Shown one piece after another: positions 35,981 to 46,295 of a stretch of 64,000 nucleotides of DNA (positions are counted from its first letter, which is position 1; each line of letters starts with the position of its first letter). The notes below the pieces were generated by a model that was not told the origin of the DNA, made no database searches, and saw nothing but the letters and a program-made list of their open reading frames with translations. The stretch lies in NCBI RefSeq assembly GCF_024198255.1, contig NZ_JAJVKW010000009.1:372001-436000 (forward strand), read 5' to 3'. The position numbers and the translations under genes are program-made. Source of the DNA: Myxococcus guangdongensis. GTDB lineage: Bacteria; Myxococcota; Myxococcia; Myxococcales; Myxococcaceae.

Positions 35981-38302
35981 ATGCCCCGCTTCATGGCCAG
36001 GCAGGATGGCGCCAGCGAAGATCCCGACCGGGGGCGGCGCATTGGAAAATACGAGATCCTCACCCGCCTCTCGATGGGAGGGATGGCGGAGCTGTTCCTC
36101 GCCTTCACCTCGGGGCCGGGCGGATTTCGCAAGTTCGTCGCCGTCAAGCAGATCCTCCCGGACATCAAGAAGGACGAGCAATTCGTCCAGATGTTCCTGG
36201 ATGAGGCGCGAATCACGGCGGCGTTCTCGCACGCGAACATCGGACAGGTCTTCGACCTGGGCGAGGACGGCGGCGAGCTGTTCCTGGCGATGGAGTTCCT
36301 GCCCGGGCAGAACCTGGAGCAGGTCATCAAGGCCGCCTCGCGGCGCCAGTACGGGCTGCCGCTGGGCTTCATCGGCCGGGTGATCCGCGACACGTGCCTG
36401 GGGCTGCACTACGCCCACCACTTCACGGACCCGTCGGGCCGCTCGGTGGCGGTGGTGCACCGGGACGTGTCCCCGAAGAACGTGATGCTCACCTATGACG
36501 GCGTCGTCAAGGTGATCGACTTCGGCATCGCGAAGGCGAGGGGGCGGCTGGGGCGCACGCAGGTGGGCACGGTGAAGGGGACCAGTGGGTACATGTCCCC
36601 GGAGCAGGTGCGTGGCCACGCGATGGACGGCCGCAGCGACTTGTTCTCCGTGGGCGTGATGCTCCACGAGATGCTCACCGGCCAGCGGCTGTTCAACGGC
36701 CCGCATGAGGCCGCGGTGATGCTGCAGATCGTCGAGGCGAACGTCACGTCGCCCCGCGCCGCCAACCCGGACATCCCGGAGGCGCTGGATGCGGTGGTGA
36801 TGCGCTCGCTGGCCCGGGACGCGACGCAGCGCTTCACGAGCGGCCGTGAGATGGCGCGGGCCATCGAGGCGGCGCTCGGGCCCGAGCTGTTCGACGAGGA
36901 CGGCGTCACGGCGGTGATGGGCGAGCTGTTCGAGGAGAAGCGCCAGAAGACGCGCACGCTCCTGGAGCTGGCCAGCCGCGCCGAGGACGCCCGGGTGAGC
37001 GAGGCGGCCGACGAGCTGCAGCAGGACGACGTCGGTGAGATGGGCGCCACCGCGCAGCTGCCGACGCCGACGGCGGCCCGCACGGCGCGCACGGATGGGA
37101 GCAGCGCGCCCAAGCCGACGCCGCAGCGGCGCACGGATGGGAGCAGCGCGCCCAAGCCGGTTCCCCAGCGGCGTCCGGCCACGCCCACGGACCCGGAGGT
37201 CCCCACGCGCGCGGGCAGCGGTCCCAAGCCCATGCCCCAGCGGCGCACCGGTTCCGAGGCCGCCTCGACGACGCCGCGTGCCCCGCGCGCGCTGCTGGAG
37301 GCGGGCAGCACGTCCCGCACGCCGCGTCCGCGTCCCGCGGCGCGCGAGGAGCCACAGGAGGACGTGGACTCGCTCGACGAGCCGAGTGACTTGTCGACGC
37401 AGCAGTTCCGCACCCGTCCTCCGCGCCCTGGCGCCGGGTCCGCGGGCCGTGGACGGGGCGTGTCGCGCTCGGACACGCCGGTGCACACGCCGGCCGCGAA
37501 GCCCAAGTCCCGCTGGATGGGACGGTTGTTCCTGCTCGCGCTGCTGGGCGCCGCGGGCTGGGCGTCGACGCAGCCCATGATCCGCGCCCAGTTCGTTCCC
37601 GCGTACGAGTCCGCGAAGGCCTGGGTGAAGGCGGAGCTGGATCCACAGGCCCCTGTCGACCCCACGCTCAACGCGGAGTGGCCGCCCCAGCAGAAGCCGG
37701 GGCCTCCGCCGGGCTTCCCGGGGACCGCGCCCGCGCCGGACCCCCGTCCTGGCGCCCAGCAGGCCGAGGCACCCTCCGCGCCAGAGCCCACCGCCCAGCC
37801 CGAGACCCCGCCGGAGCCACCCCCGACCACGCCCGAGGTTCGCCCCGCGTCCACCGCCACGGTGCGCAAGGGGAAGGAGTCGCCGAAGGAGGACCCGGCC
37901 CAGGTGGCCCGGAACGCCGAGGCCTCCAAGCCCGTCACGCGCAAGGCGCGGGTGTACGCCGGCAAGGAGAAGCCGGAGGACGAGCCCGTCACCACGGTGA
38001 CGAAGGACCCGGACGCGCTGGCGGAGGTGATGGACACCAGCACCCCCAAGGGCGCGGCGAAGGCTGGGCTCGGGTGGATCACCCTCTACACGGTGCCCCG
38101 GGCGGCGGTGTTCGACGGCGCCACCCAATTGGGCACCACGCCGCTGTTGAAGTTCCCGCTGCCGGTGGGGACGTACACGCTGAGGTTGGTCGACCCCACG
38201 AGCCCCGACGGGGTGAGCCGGCGCCTGTCCGCGCCGGTGAAGCCCGGCGAGGTGACGAAGCTGCAGATTCGACTGGCGGACCTCCCCCTGTACAAGGAGT
38301 GA
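35981..38302 (+). CDS. Membrane Ser/Thr protein kinase with PEGA-like C-terminus
   Basis: A 773-residue kinase. The Hanks domain (about 22-300) has VAVKQI, HRDVSPKN, DFGIAK and GTSGYMSPEQ, all intact. A long Pro/Ala/Arg/Ser linker follows, including two tandem 14-residue repeats (RTDGSSAPKPTPQR). One membrane segment FLLALLGAAGWAS lies near residue 515, then a second Pro-rich linker, and a C-terminal PEGA-like beta domain (about 685-773: GWITLYTVPRAAVFDGATQ...TTPLLKFPLPVGTYTLRLVD). So the kinase is cytoplasmic and the PEGA domain outside, a common myxobacterial layout for envelope sensing. Starts at ATG 35981 or 35993. Divergent from the Cys-rich protein gene. Confidence 0.92.
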   Translation: MPRFMARQDGASEDPDRGRRIGKYEILTRLSMGGMAELFLAFTSGPGGFRKFVAVKQILPDIKKDEQFVQMFLDEARITAAFSHANIGQVFDLGEDGGELFLAMEFLPGQNLEQVIKAASRRQYGLPLGFIGRVIRDTCLGLHYAHHFTDPSGRSVAVVHRDVSPKNVMLTYDGVVKVIDFGIAKARGRLGRTQVGTVKGTSGYMSPEQVRGHAMDGRSDLFSVGVMLHEMLTGQRLFNGPHEAAVMLQIVEANVTSPRAANPDIPEALDAVVMRSLARDATQRFTSGREMARAIEAALGPELFDEDGVTAVMGELFEEKRQKTRTLLELASRAEDARVSEAADELQQDDVGEMGATAQLPTPTAARTARTDGSSAPKPTPQRRTDGSSAPKPVPQRRPATPTDPEVPTRAGSGPKPMPQRRTGSEAASTTPRAPRALLEAGSTSRTPRPRPAAREEPQEDVDSLDEPSDLSTQQFRTRPPRPGAGSAGRGRGVSRSDTPVHTPAAKPKSRWMGRLFLLALLGAAGWASTQPMIRAQFVPAYESAKAWVKAELDPQAPVDPTLNAEWPPQQKPGPPPGFPGTAPAPDPRPGAQQAEAPSAPEPTAQPETPPEPPPTTPEVRPASTATVRKGKESPKEDPAQVARNAEASKPVTRKARVYAGKEKPEDEPVTTVTKDPDALAEVMDTSTPKGAAKAGLGWITLYTVPRAAVFDGATQLGTTPLLKFPLPVGTYTLRLVDPTSPDGVSRRLSAPVKPGEVTKLQIRLADLPLYKE
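37087..37170 (+). repeat. Two tandem 42-bp repeats inside the kinase linker
   Basis: Two adjacent copies of a 42-bp unit encode RTDGSSAPKPTPQR and RTDGSSAPKPVPQR; a third diverged partial copy (SGPKPMPQRR) follows near 37215. In-frame expansion would lengthen the flexible linker only. Probably a source of strain-to-strain length variation. Confidence 0.75.
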
Positions 38303-38316
38303 GCGCCGTCCTTGAC

Positions 38317-38355
38317 GCCCTCGGACCCCCTCAATAGGGTCCGCGGGCTCTTTTT
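38317..38355 (+). terminator. Intrinsic terminator between the kinase gene and glyQ
   Basis: GCCC-TC-GGACCC pairs with GGGTCC-GC-GGGC around loop CCTCAATA, with a 2x2 internal loop, followed by TC and TTTTT. This is a rare textbook intrinsic terminator in this GC-rich window. It ends the kinase transcript 15 bases after its stop and lies 34 bases before glyQ. I see no T-box elements, so attenuation of glyQ is not supported. Confidence 0.75.
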
Positions 38356-38388
38356 CCTTCGACGCACTGCGAGAAGGACACCATCGCT

Positions 38389-39370
<982 letters not shown>

Positions 39371-39381
<11 letters not shown>

Positions 39382-41476
39382 TCTGCTCCTGGAAGTGGGC
39401 GCGGAGGAGATCCCCGCCTCGTTCATCGCCCCCGCGCTGGAGGACCTGCGCCGGGTGGTGACGGAGCGCCTGGCGGACGCGCGCCTCGAGCACGGTGAGG
39501 TGAAGGTCTACGGCACGCCCCGGCGCCTGGCGGTCTGGGTGCGCGACGTGGCGGACGCGGGCAAGGACGTGGTGAAGGAGGTGCTGGGGCCCAGCGCCAA
39601 GGCCGCGTTCGACGCGCAGGGCAAGCCCACCAAGGCGGCGGAGAAGTTCGCCGAGGGGCTGAAGCTCTCGGTGGACCAGCTCGGTCGCGCGCAGACGGCC
39701 AAGGGTGAGTACGTGTCCGCGCGCGTGGAGGAGAAGGGCCGCGCGGCGGCGGACATCGTCCCGGACGCGCTGTACGCGGCGGTGCACTCCATCAACTTCC
39801 GCAAGTCCATGCGCTGGGGTGACGTGGAGTCCTCCTTCGCCCGGCCCGTGCAGTGGCTGGTGGCGCTGCTCGGCGGCGACGTGGTGCCCGTCATCTTCGG
39901 CGACGTGAAGAGCGGCCGCGTGACGTACGGCCACCGCTTCCTGTCGCCCGGCGCCATCGAGCTGAAGGCGCCTGGGGACTACGAGGCCGCGCTGGCGAAG
40001 GCGAACGTGGTGGCGGACATCGCGAAGCGCCGCGCCCAGCTGGTCGAGAAGGTGACGGCGGCGGCGAAGGCGGCCGGCGGCGCGCTGCTCGAGGACGAGG
40101 GCCTGGTGGACCAGGTGACCAACCTGGTGGAGCTGCCCAGCCCCGTGGTGGGCACGTTCGAAGAGCGCCACCTGGACCTGCCGGCGGAGGTGCTGGTGCA
40201 GGAGATGAAGAGCCACCAGCGCTACTTCTCGCTGGTGGACGGGGCGGGGAAGCTGTTGCCCAAGTTCATCGCCGTGTCGAACACGCCGGTGCGCGACGAG
40301 CAGCTCAGCCTGCGCGGCTACCAGCGCGTGCTGCGCGCGCGGCTGGCGGACGGCCGCTTCTTCTTCGACGAGGACCGCAAGACGCCGCTCGCCGACCGCG
40401 TGGAGAAGCTGGGCCGCGTGGTGTGGCAGGGGCAGCTGGGCACCTATCTGGAGAAGGTGGAGCGCTTCCGCTCGCTGGCGGTGTGGCTGGCCGGGCAGAC
40501 GAAGCGGGCAGGGGAGAGCGCCACCATCGAGCGCGCGGCCACGCTGGCCAAGGCGGACCTCGTCACCGGCATGGTGGGCGAGTTCCCGGAGCTCCAGGGC
40601 GTCATGGGCCGCGAGTACGCGCGGGCCAGCGGCGAACCGGACGCGGTGGCCCTGGCCATCTTCGAGCACTACCTGCCCCGAGGCGCCGAGGACGCGCTGC
40701 CCACGCAGGACGCGGGCGCGCTCATCGGCATCGCCGACCGGCTCGACTCGCTGTGCGGCATCTTCGCCATCGGCAAGGTGCCCAGCGGCGCGGCGGACCC
40801 GTTCGGCCTGCGCCGCGCGTGTCTGGCCATCATCCGGCTGGTGCTGGGGCGGGGCTACCGCTTCAGCCTGTCTGCGGCGGTGGACGAGGCGCTTCGGCTG
40901 CTCGCCCCCCGGCTGGCCAACGTCAAGCGCAAGGCGGGCGACCCCGCGCCGCGCGAGCAGGTGCTGGAGTTCTTCCGCGGGCGCCTCAAGGCGCTGTGGG
41001 GGGAGCAGCACCGCACGGACGTGGTGGAGGCGGTGCTCGCGGCGGGCTTCGATGACCTGGTGGCCGCCCAGAAGCGCCTGGAGGCGCTGAGCCTCATCGT
41101 CGGGCGGGCCGACTTCCAGCCCCTGGCCGCGGCCTTCAAGCGCGTGGTCAACATCGTGGAGAAGCAGGGCCGCGACGTGGCGGGGGGCCAGACGCAGGCC
41201 CAGAAGCTGGTGGACGACGCCGAGAAGCAGCTCCACACCGCCTTCTCCCAGGCGCGCACGTCCGTGACGGGGCTGCTCCAGGGGGATGACTACGCGGGCG
41301 CCCTCAAGGAAATCACCGGGTTGAAGCCCGTCGTGGACACCTTCTTCGACAAGGTGATGGTGATGGCCGAGGACAAGGAGCTGCGGGAGAACCGCATCCG
41401 GCTGCTCACGGAGATTGGCGCCCTGTTCAACCAGGTGGCCGACTTCTCGAAGATCCAGGCCGAAGTCGCGGCCTGA
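39371..41476 (+). CDS. glyS: Glycyl-tRNA synthetase beta subunit
   Basis: The 701-residue beta subunit, which binds tRNA-Gly. The N-terminal [22 protein letters not shown] is the family signature; MKSHQRYF and the HD-like segment in the middle are present, and the C-terminal anticodon-binding region ([24 protein letters not shown]) is complete. GTG start at 39371 with GGAGG seven bases upstream, inside the end of glyQ. Coupled translation of alpha and beta is expected. Confidence 0.97.
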
Positions 41477-41496
41477 CGGCCTGCACGCGGCCGCCT

Positions 41497-41529
41497 GCCC
41501 CCCGGGGGATGGAGCACGTCCCCGGGGGC
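41497..41529 (+). terminator. GC-rich hairpin after glyS
   Basis: GCCCCCCGGGGGA pairs imperfectly with TCCCCGGGGGC around a ten-base loop, 20 bases after the glyS stop. No T-run follows. Probable terminator or transcript-end hairpin. Confidence 0.4.
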
Positions 41530-41621
41530 GCCGGTTCGTCGGCTGCCGTGCGCCCGGGAATGGCGCGGCCCCTTTCCGGTTGCCCGGGGGGAGGCCCCTT
41601 CCTACACTCCCGCCCCCTCTG

Positions 41622-43091
41622 ATGCGCCCCTACCTCGTCACCTCCGCGCTGCTGCTGCTGTCGTCTTGTGTCGACACCACGCAGAAGCCTCCGCCGTCCA
41701 CTCGCCTCGTCTATCCGAGCGGTGTCGCCTTCTGGCGACCCGAGGTCACCCAGTCCACGAACGGATTCCTGTACGTGGCGGGAGCCAACTTCGACAAGTG
41801 CTACGAATCCGGCGCGGTGACGGCGCTGGACCTGGACGCCCTGGGCCTGCGGCCCTTCGGCAAGGACTTCGCCGACGCCGCCGAGGTCGGAAGCTTCCCC
41901 GCGCTGCTGACCGACCTGAAGGTCGACGCCAACCGCAGCTACGTGCGCATCGACAGCTTCGCCGGGGAGATGACGCTCTGGACCCCGCCGGGCCGCTCGC
42001 CCCGCTTGTTCGTCCCGACGCGCGCCGAGGGCAGCTACCTCCAGGTCATCGACGTGGCGGATGACGGGCTGGGCCTGACGTGCGCGCAGTCCGCGTCCAA
42101 CCGCGACTGCCGCGTCAACGCGCTCTCGCTGGTGGGCGTCCCGGGCGCCAACAAGGATGGTGTCCCGGGCGCGCCGGCGCCGCTGGGCGTCACGGTGGAC
42201 CGCTTCAACCCGGACGGCCGGGTGTGGGTGACGCACACGGAGCTCGTCGGCCCGCCGACGACGGACACCCAGTCCGACCTCCAGGGGTATCTGGTGGACC
42301 TGCCCGCGGCGGCCCCCACGCGCGACTCGCTGAGCCCGGCGAGCTTCGTCCCGCTGGGCGTCAACGGGCTGTTGCCGGGCGCGGCGCACTCGGTGGCCAT
42401 CGGCAGCCGGTACCTCTACGCGTCGGGCCGCAACTCCGCGACGCAGCAGCTGGGCACGTTGTCGGCGGCATACGTGCTGCGCCTGGTGGACCGCACGGCG
42501 ACCGACCGGGTGCTGGAGACCGACGTGCGGAGCATCTACTCCATCCGCGAGGCGCGCGGCGTGGCGGTGGTGTCCCTGCCGCGGCGCGACGACCCGACGC
42601 AGGTGGACCTGGACCGCGAGCGCGTCTATCTGCTCGCGCGAGGTCCGGACACGCTGCTCATCATCGACATCGAGAACGCGCGCGCGGACCTGCCGACGCT
42701 GCGCGTGGTGTCCGCGCAGTCGCTGCCCGAGGGCGCCAGCGAGCTGGAGGTCATCCCCCGGGCCGCTGGTCGCGGCAACCTGGTGGCGGTGACGGGCAGT
42801 GGCGACGAGGCGGTCTCCATCTACGACGAGGAGGTGGGACAGCTGGTGGCCCAGGTGCTCGTCGGAGACCAGGACCCGGCCCAGCCCAGCCAGCCCTACG
42901 GGTTGACGGCGGACGTGCGGAACAACTCGGCGCGCCTGTTCACCACGACGTTTGGCGACGGACGCGTCGCCGTCATCGACATCCCCAACCTCGACCGGCC
43001 GCAGGATGCGCGGCGGGTCGCCCTGCTCGGCGTGCAGCAGCTCCGCGACACGCGTCAGGGCACCAGCGTGTGTCAGGAGTCCTCCCCGTGA
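41622..43091 (+). CDS. Lipoprotein with beta-propeller-like repeats, unknown function
   Basis: A 489-residue lipoprotein: signal RPYLVTSALLLLSSC with lipobox LSSC. The mature protein holds repeated strand motifs of the type seen in LVIVD/YVTN propellers (FVPTRAEGSYLQVIDV, LLIIDIENARADLPTLRVV, LVAVTGSGDEAVSIYDEEVG, ARLFTTTFGDGRVAVIDI). No enzyme motif. ATG 41622 is the first Met before the signal; no strong ribosome site is seen. It overlaps the next lipoprotein gene by four bases, so the two form an operon and possibly a complex. Confidence 0.75.
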   Translation: MRPYLVTSALLLLSSCVDTTQKPPPSTRLVYPSGVAFWRPEVTQSTNGFLYVAGANFDKCYESGAVTALDLDALGLRPFGKDFADAAEVGSFPALLTDLKVDANRSYVRIDSFAGEMTLWTPPGRSPRLFVPTRAEGSYLQVIDVADDGLGLTCAQSASNRDCRVNALSLVGVPGANKDGVPGAPAPLGVTVDRFNPDGRVWVTHTELVGPPTTDTQSDLQGYLVDLPAAAPTRDSLSPASFVPLGVNGLLPGAAHSVAIGSRYLYASGRNSATQQLGTLSAAYVLRLVDRTATDRVLETDVRSIYSIREARGVAVVSLPRRDDPTQVDLDRERVYLLARGPDTLLIIDIENARADLPTLRVVSAQSLPEGASELEVIPRAAGRGNLVAVTGSGDEAVSIYDEEVGQLVAQVLVGDQDPAQPSQPYGLTADVRNNSARLFTTTFGDGRVAVIDIPNLDRPQDARRVALLGVQQLRDTRQGTSVCQESSP

Positions 43092-45253
43092 AGCGCGGCA
43101 CCCTCACCGTCCTCCTCGCGTGCGCCGGGCTGGGCGCCGGCTGCTCGGATACCCAGGCCACCACGGGCTTCGCCGGCCTGTCCGGCACCTATGACCTGGC
43201 CATGGTCGGCGACCTGGTCTTCGTCACGTCCTCGGACCGCGACGAGCTCCAGGTCCTCGACTTGTCGAAGGACCCCAAGCAGTTCATCCCCGCGCCCAAC
43301 CCGCTGCAGACGCTGGCCATCCCGGTGCTGGACCGGCCGGACTCGCTCACGCGCGACGTGGGCTACACCGACGAAGGCGCGGACCACCCGGGGCCTTACG
43401 TCTACGCGCGCAGCGCCGGCGCCTCGCAGATCTCCGTGGTGGCCGCGGACCCGGAGCGGCTGGTGCAGGTGCTCCGGATCGAGGGCCGCAGCCTCATCAC
43501 CGCGTTCGCGGCGCGCTCGCCCGCGCCCGTGCCCCAGGGACAGACGCCCGGGCCCGGCGTGCTCTACTACGGCATCCAGGACCCCGACGCGCCCTTCGAG
43601 CCCGACACGGGCGGCTCGCGCATCGAGCGTCAGCGGGTGCCCGGCCCCCTCGCCCTGGTGGCGGGCGAGACCGTTCCGGCGGCGGTGACGCTGTTCTGCC
43701 TGCAGCCGGGTGAGTCCGTGCAGGCGATGGCGGTGCTCCCGAACGACCAGCTCGTCGTGGCCACGCGCCAGGCCACGGGCCTGACGGGCCGCACGCTGCT
43801 GGTGGCGGACACGAACCCGGCGACGAGCGTCGACTGCACCACGCCCTCCGCGGCGGTGCGGGATTTGTCCGGCGGCTTCGACAACTTCCCGGTGCGCTAC
43901 CTGGTGACGCACCCGCGCGTGTCCATCCCCGACAACGCGGAGACGCCGCAGAACGAGACCCAGGTGATGGCGGCGGGGCAGTTCGTCTTCGGCATCAAGG
44001 ACGAGCTGTCATGCGGTGGCGCGCCGGAGTGCACGGGCGTGCTCGCGGTGGACACGGTGACGGGCCTGACGGCCACGGACCTGAGCGGCGCGAAGATGCT
44101 GCCCATCCGTCCGCCGGACGGTCTGCCCACGGGGCTGGCGCTGGTCCCGACGGCGACCCTGCGGCTGCGGCTGCTGGGCGCGGAGGGGACCATCACCGCG
44201 GACGCGTCGGCGACGGTACCCCTGCTGGGGCTGATGCCGTCGTCCAACGGCAGCATCACCACCTTCTCGGCGAGCGACCGGCGTCAGTTCGACCTGGATC
44301 AGCGCCGGGCCAACGTGGTGGTGGAGGCCCGCAACGAGCTGGAGCAGGCCATCACGGTGGGCGACGCCTCCACGCTCGTCAACGTGAGCCAGGTGGTGGA
44401 GTACCCGTGCGACCCGTCGAATCCGACGGGAACGAGCGTCCCCCGGCGGACGCTGCTCGAGGGCTCGGTGGAGAACGGGCTGTTCCGCTTCATCTTCCAG
44501 GGCGCGTTCCCGACCATGGTGGACCAGACGCGGGACCTGACCACGCCCACGAGCTTCGTGGTCCTCCAGTCCGCCGAGGTTTCCCGGCAGGTGAGGGTGG
44601 ACGACTCCATCGTCCTCGCGAACCAGGACATCCGCTGCACCACGGACCTCAAGGTGACCAGCATCCGGCCCGCGAGCGAGGCCGGCAAGGTGGTGCTCGA
44701 GACGACGACGCCCATTCCCGAGGACTGCGCGGAGCTGCCCCTCTTCACGGTGCGCGCTGGTGGGGACCAGCCCTTCGTGCTGGTGAACGACCTGGGTGAG
44801 GTCCTCTCCCGCGACGTGGCGGACTCGGGGCCGGGCTACCAGATTCCGACGAGCTACTTCTTCCACCCCATCGACTTCACCCAGACGACGACGGTGGCCA
44901 ACTCCGCCGTCACCTGTGGCGTGTCGAGCGACCTCACGGTGCCGCTCTTCCCGGCCACGCCGCCACCTCTCACTCTTCGTGCGACCGCGAGCAGCGCGCT
45001 GAGTCGGGGTGATCGGTTCGTGGTGTCCGTGGGGTCCGGCATCCGCAACCACATCTTCGGCGTGGACACGTCCTCGTCCTCGGGAGCGGGCCTGGTGTTC
45101 TACACGCTGCCGGGTCCCGTGGTGGCGGCCCAGAAGGGTGGGGCGTCCCTGGCCTACATCGCCTACCCCTCCGCCGATGGAATTCTACAGCTGAACCTGA
45201 GCGTGATTACCGACAACACGCTCAACGCGTTCGGCCTGTCCGCGTTCGAGTAA
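43088..45253 (+). CDS. Large lipoprotein with propeller-like N-terminus, unknown function
   Basis: A 721-residue lipoprotein: KRGTLTVLLACAGLGAGC gives a lipobox GAGC. The first ~280 residues carry propeller-like repeats (YDLAMVGDLVFVTSSDRDEL, PYVYARSAGASQISVV). The remainder has beta-rich segments without a known family. GTG start 43088 overlaps the previous stop (GTGA) and AGGAG lies eight bases upstream, a clear coupled start. Its nearness to the Tad-like genes suggests an outer-membrane accessory, but the 63-base gap and lack of homology leave this open. Confidence 0.73.
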   Translation: MKRGTLTVLLACAGLGAGCSDTQATTGFAGLSGTYDLAMVGDLVFVTSSDRDELQVLDLSKDPKQFIPAPNPLQTLAIPVLDRPDSLTRDVGYTDEGADHPGPYVYARSAGASQISVVAADPERLVQVLRIEGRSLITAFAARSPAPVPQGQTPGPGVLYYGIQDPDAPFEPDTGGSRIERQRVPGPLALVAGETVPAAVTLFCLQPGESVQAMAVLPNDQLVVATRQATGLTGRTLLVADTNPATSVDCTTPSAAVRDLSGGFDNFPVRYLVTHPRVSIPDNAETPQNETQVMAAGQFVFGIKDELSCGGAPECTGVLAVDTVTGLTATDLSGAKMLPIRPPDGLPTGLALVPTATLRLRLLGAEGTITADASATVPLLGLMPSSNGSITTFSASDRRQFDLDQRRANVVVEARNELEQAITVGDASTLVNVSQVVEYPCDPSNPTGTSVPRRTLLEGSVENGLFRFIFQGAFPTMVDQTRDLTTPTSFVVLQSAEVSRQVRVDDSIVLANQDIRCTTDLKVTSIRPASEAGKVVLETTTPIPEDCAELPLFTVRAGGDQPFVLVNDLGEVLSRDVADSGPGYQIPTSYFFHPIDFTQTTTVANSAVTCGVSSDLTVPLFPATPPPLTLRATASSALSRGDRFVVSVGSGIRNHIFGVDTSSSSGAGLVFYTLPGPVVAAQKGGASLAYIAYPSADGILQLNLSVITDNTLNAFGLSAFE

Positions 45254-45316
45254 TTGGGCGTGGCCAGAGGTGTCTGTTAGAGTCCGGGTCATCCTGTACC
45301 GTCCGAGTCAAGACCG

Positions 45317-46183
45317 ATGATCGATCAGAACTCACGCCCCGCCCGCAAGGTCGGTATCGCCGACCACCTGTGGGAGACGTACGAAGACATGGCCCAGCAG
45401 ATGGGCTCGGACCGCGACGCCCTGATCAACCAGGCGCTGTTCATGTTCGCGCGCCTCAACGGGTTCATCGAGGCGAAGTCCCGAGGGGAGGCGCACGTCG
45501 CGCCTGCTCCCGTGGCCGCGCCTTCGCGTCCGTCTCCCGTGGCGGCGGCCCCCGCCGCCCGTCCCTCCGCGCCCCCGGTGCTGGCGCCCGCGCCGGCGCC
45601 CAAGGCCGAGCCACCCGCGCCCGCCCGTGCGGGGGGCCGTGGCGCGCCGCCTCCTCCCGAGGACCGCTCTTCCGCCAACGGCCTGGACAATGACCCCGTC
45701 CGCCGCGAGGTGGCCGAGCGCGTGCTGGAGACCGCCGCGGAGCTCGAGCGCCTCATCAAGGGCAAGAACGAGCCGCCCCCGCCCACCGACGAGATGGTCG
45801 AGGACGAGGAGCCGCTGCCCGACCAGGACGAGCCGCCCCTCGAGGACGAGGAGCAGGCCGAGCCCGAGGAGGAGCCCGCGGACGAGCTCGCCGAGGAGGA
45901 GGGCGCCGCGCTCTACCTCTGCACGGAGGACGGTGGCGAGGAGCGCATCGTCAAGGAGCGCTACGTCATCGGCCGCGGCAAGCACTGCGACTTCGTCATC
46001 AATTCCGGCAAGGTGTCGCGCGAGCACGCCGTCATCAGCCAGGAAGGCAATGACTGGATCATCGAGGACCTGGGCTCGTCCAACGGGACCTGGTTCAACA
46101 AGCAGCGGATCAAACGCCGCAAGATCGAAGACTCGGACGAGTACTTCATCTGCAGCGAGAAAATCCGGCTCATCTTCCGCTGA
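45317..46183 (+). CDS. Ribbon-helix-helix plus FHA domain protein
   Basis: A 288-residue protein with two ends joined by a long linker. Residues about 10-55 (RKVGIADHLWETYEDMAQQMGSDRDALINQALFMFARLNGF, in two helices after a short strand) look like a ribbon-helix-helix DNA-binding or dimer domain. Residues 60-190 are Pro/Ala-rich then strongly acidic. An FHA domain occupies about 195-288, with IGRGKHCDF, SREHAVI and SSNGTWFN, all the phosphothreonine-binding residues intact. It is first in the Tad-like gene group. A phosphorylation-responsive regulator of these genes is a reasonable hypothesis. Confidence 0.8.
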   Translation: MIDQNSRPARKVGIADHLWETYEDMAQQMGSDRDALINQALFMFARLNGFIEAKSRGEAHVAPAPVAAPSRPSPVAAAPAARPSAPPVLAPAPAPKAEPPAPARAGGRGAPPPPEDRSSANGLDNDPVRREVAERVLETAAELERLIKGKNEPPPPTDEMVEDEEPLPDQDEPPLEDEEQAEPEEEPADELAEEEGAALYLCTEDGGEERIVKERYVIGRGKHCDFVINSGKVSREHAVISQEGNDWIIEDLGSSNGTWFNKQRIKRRKIEDSDEYFICSEKIRLIFR

Positions 46184-46240
46184 GACGATGAGACACCCCT
46201 CGTTCCAGGGGGGCTCTCGCTGTTCGCCAATTGACGGGCT

Positions 46241-46273
46241 CCAGGCGTCCCTGGTTTGATACCGGACGCCTGG
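46241..46273. promoter_or_regulatory. 10-bp-arm inverted repeat upstream of the prepilin peptidase gene
   Basis: CCAGGCGTCC and GGACGCCTGG are perfect inverted arms separated by 13 bases, ending 22 bases before ATG 46296. TTGACG lies five bases before the left arm and TTTGAT inside the loop, so the repeat may span a promoter. It can act as an operator, or as an RNA hairpin in the leader. Confidence 0.45.
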
Positions 46274-46295
46274 ACGCGAATGGGACAGGCGACGG

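Noticed and set aside
38303-38388. T-box or attenuator upstream of glyQ
   Set aside because: Only an intrinsic terminator is present; specifier loop, T-box sequence and antiterminator are missing and the space is too short.
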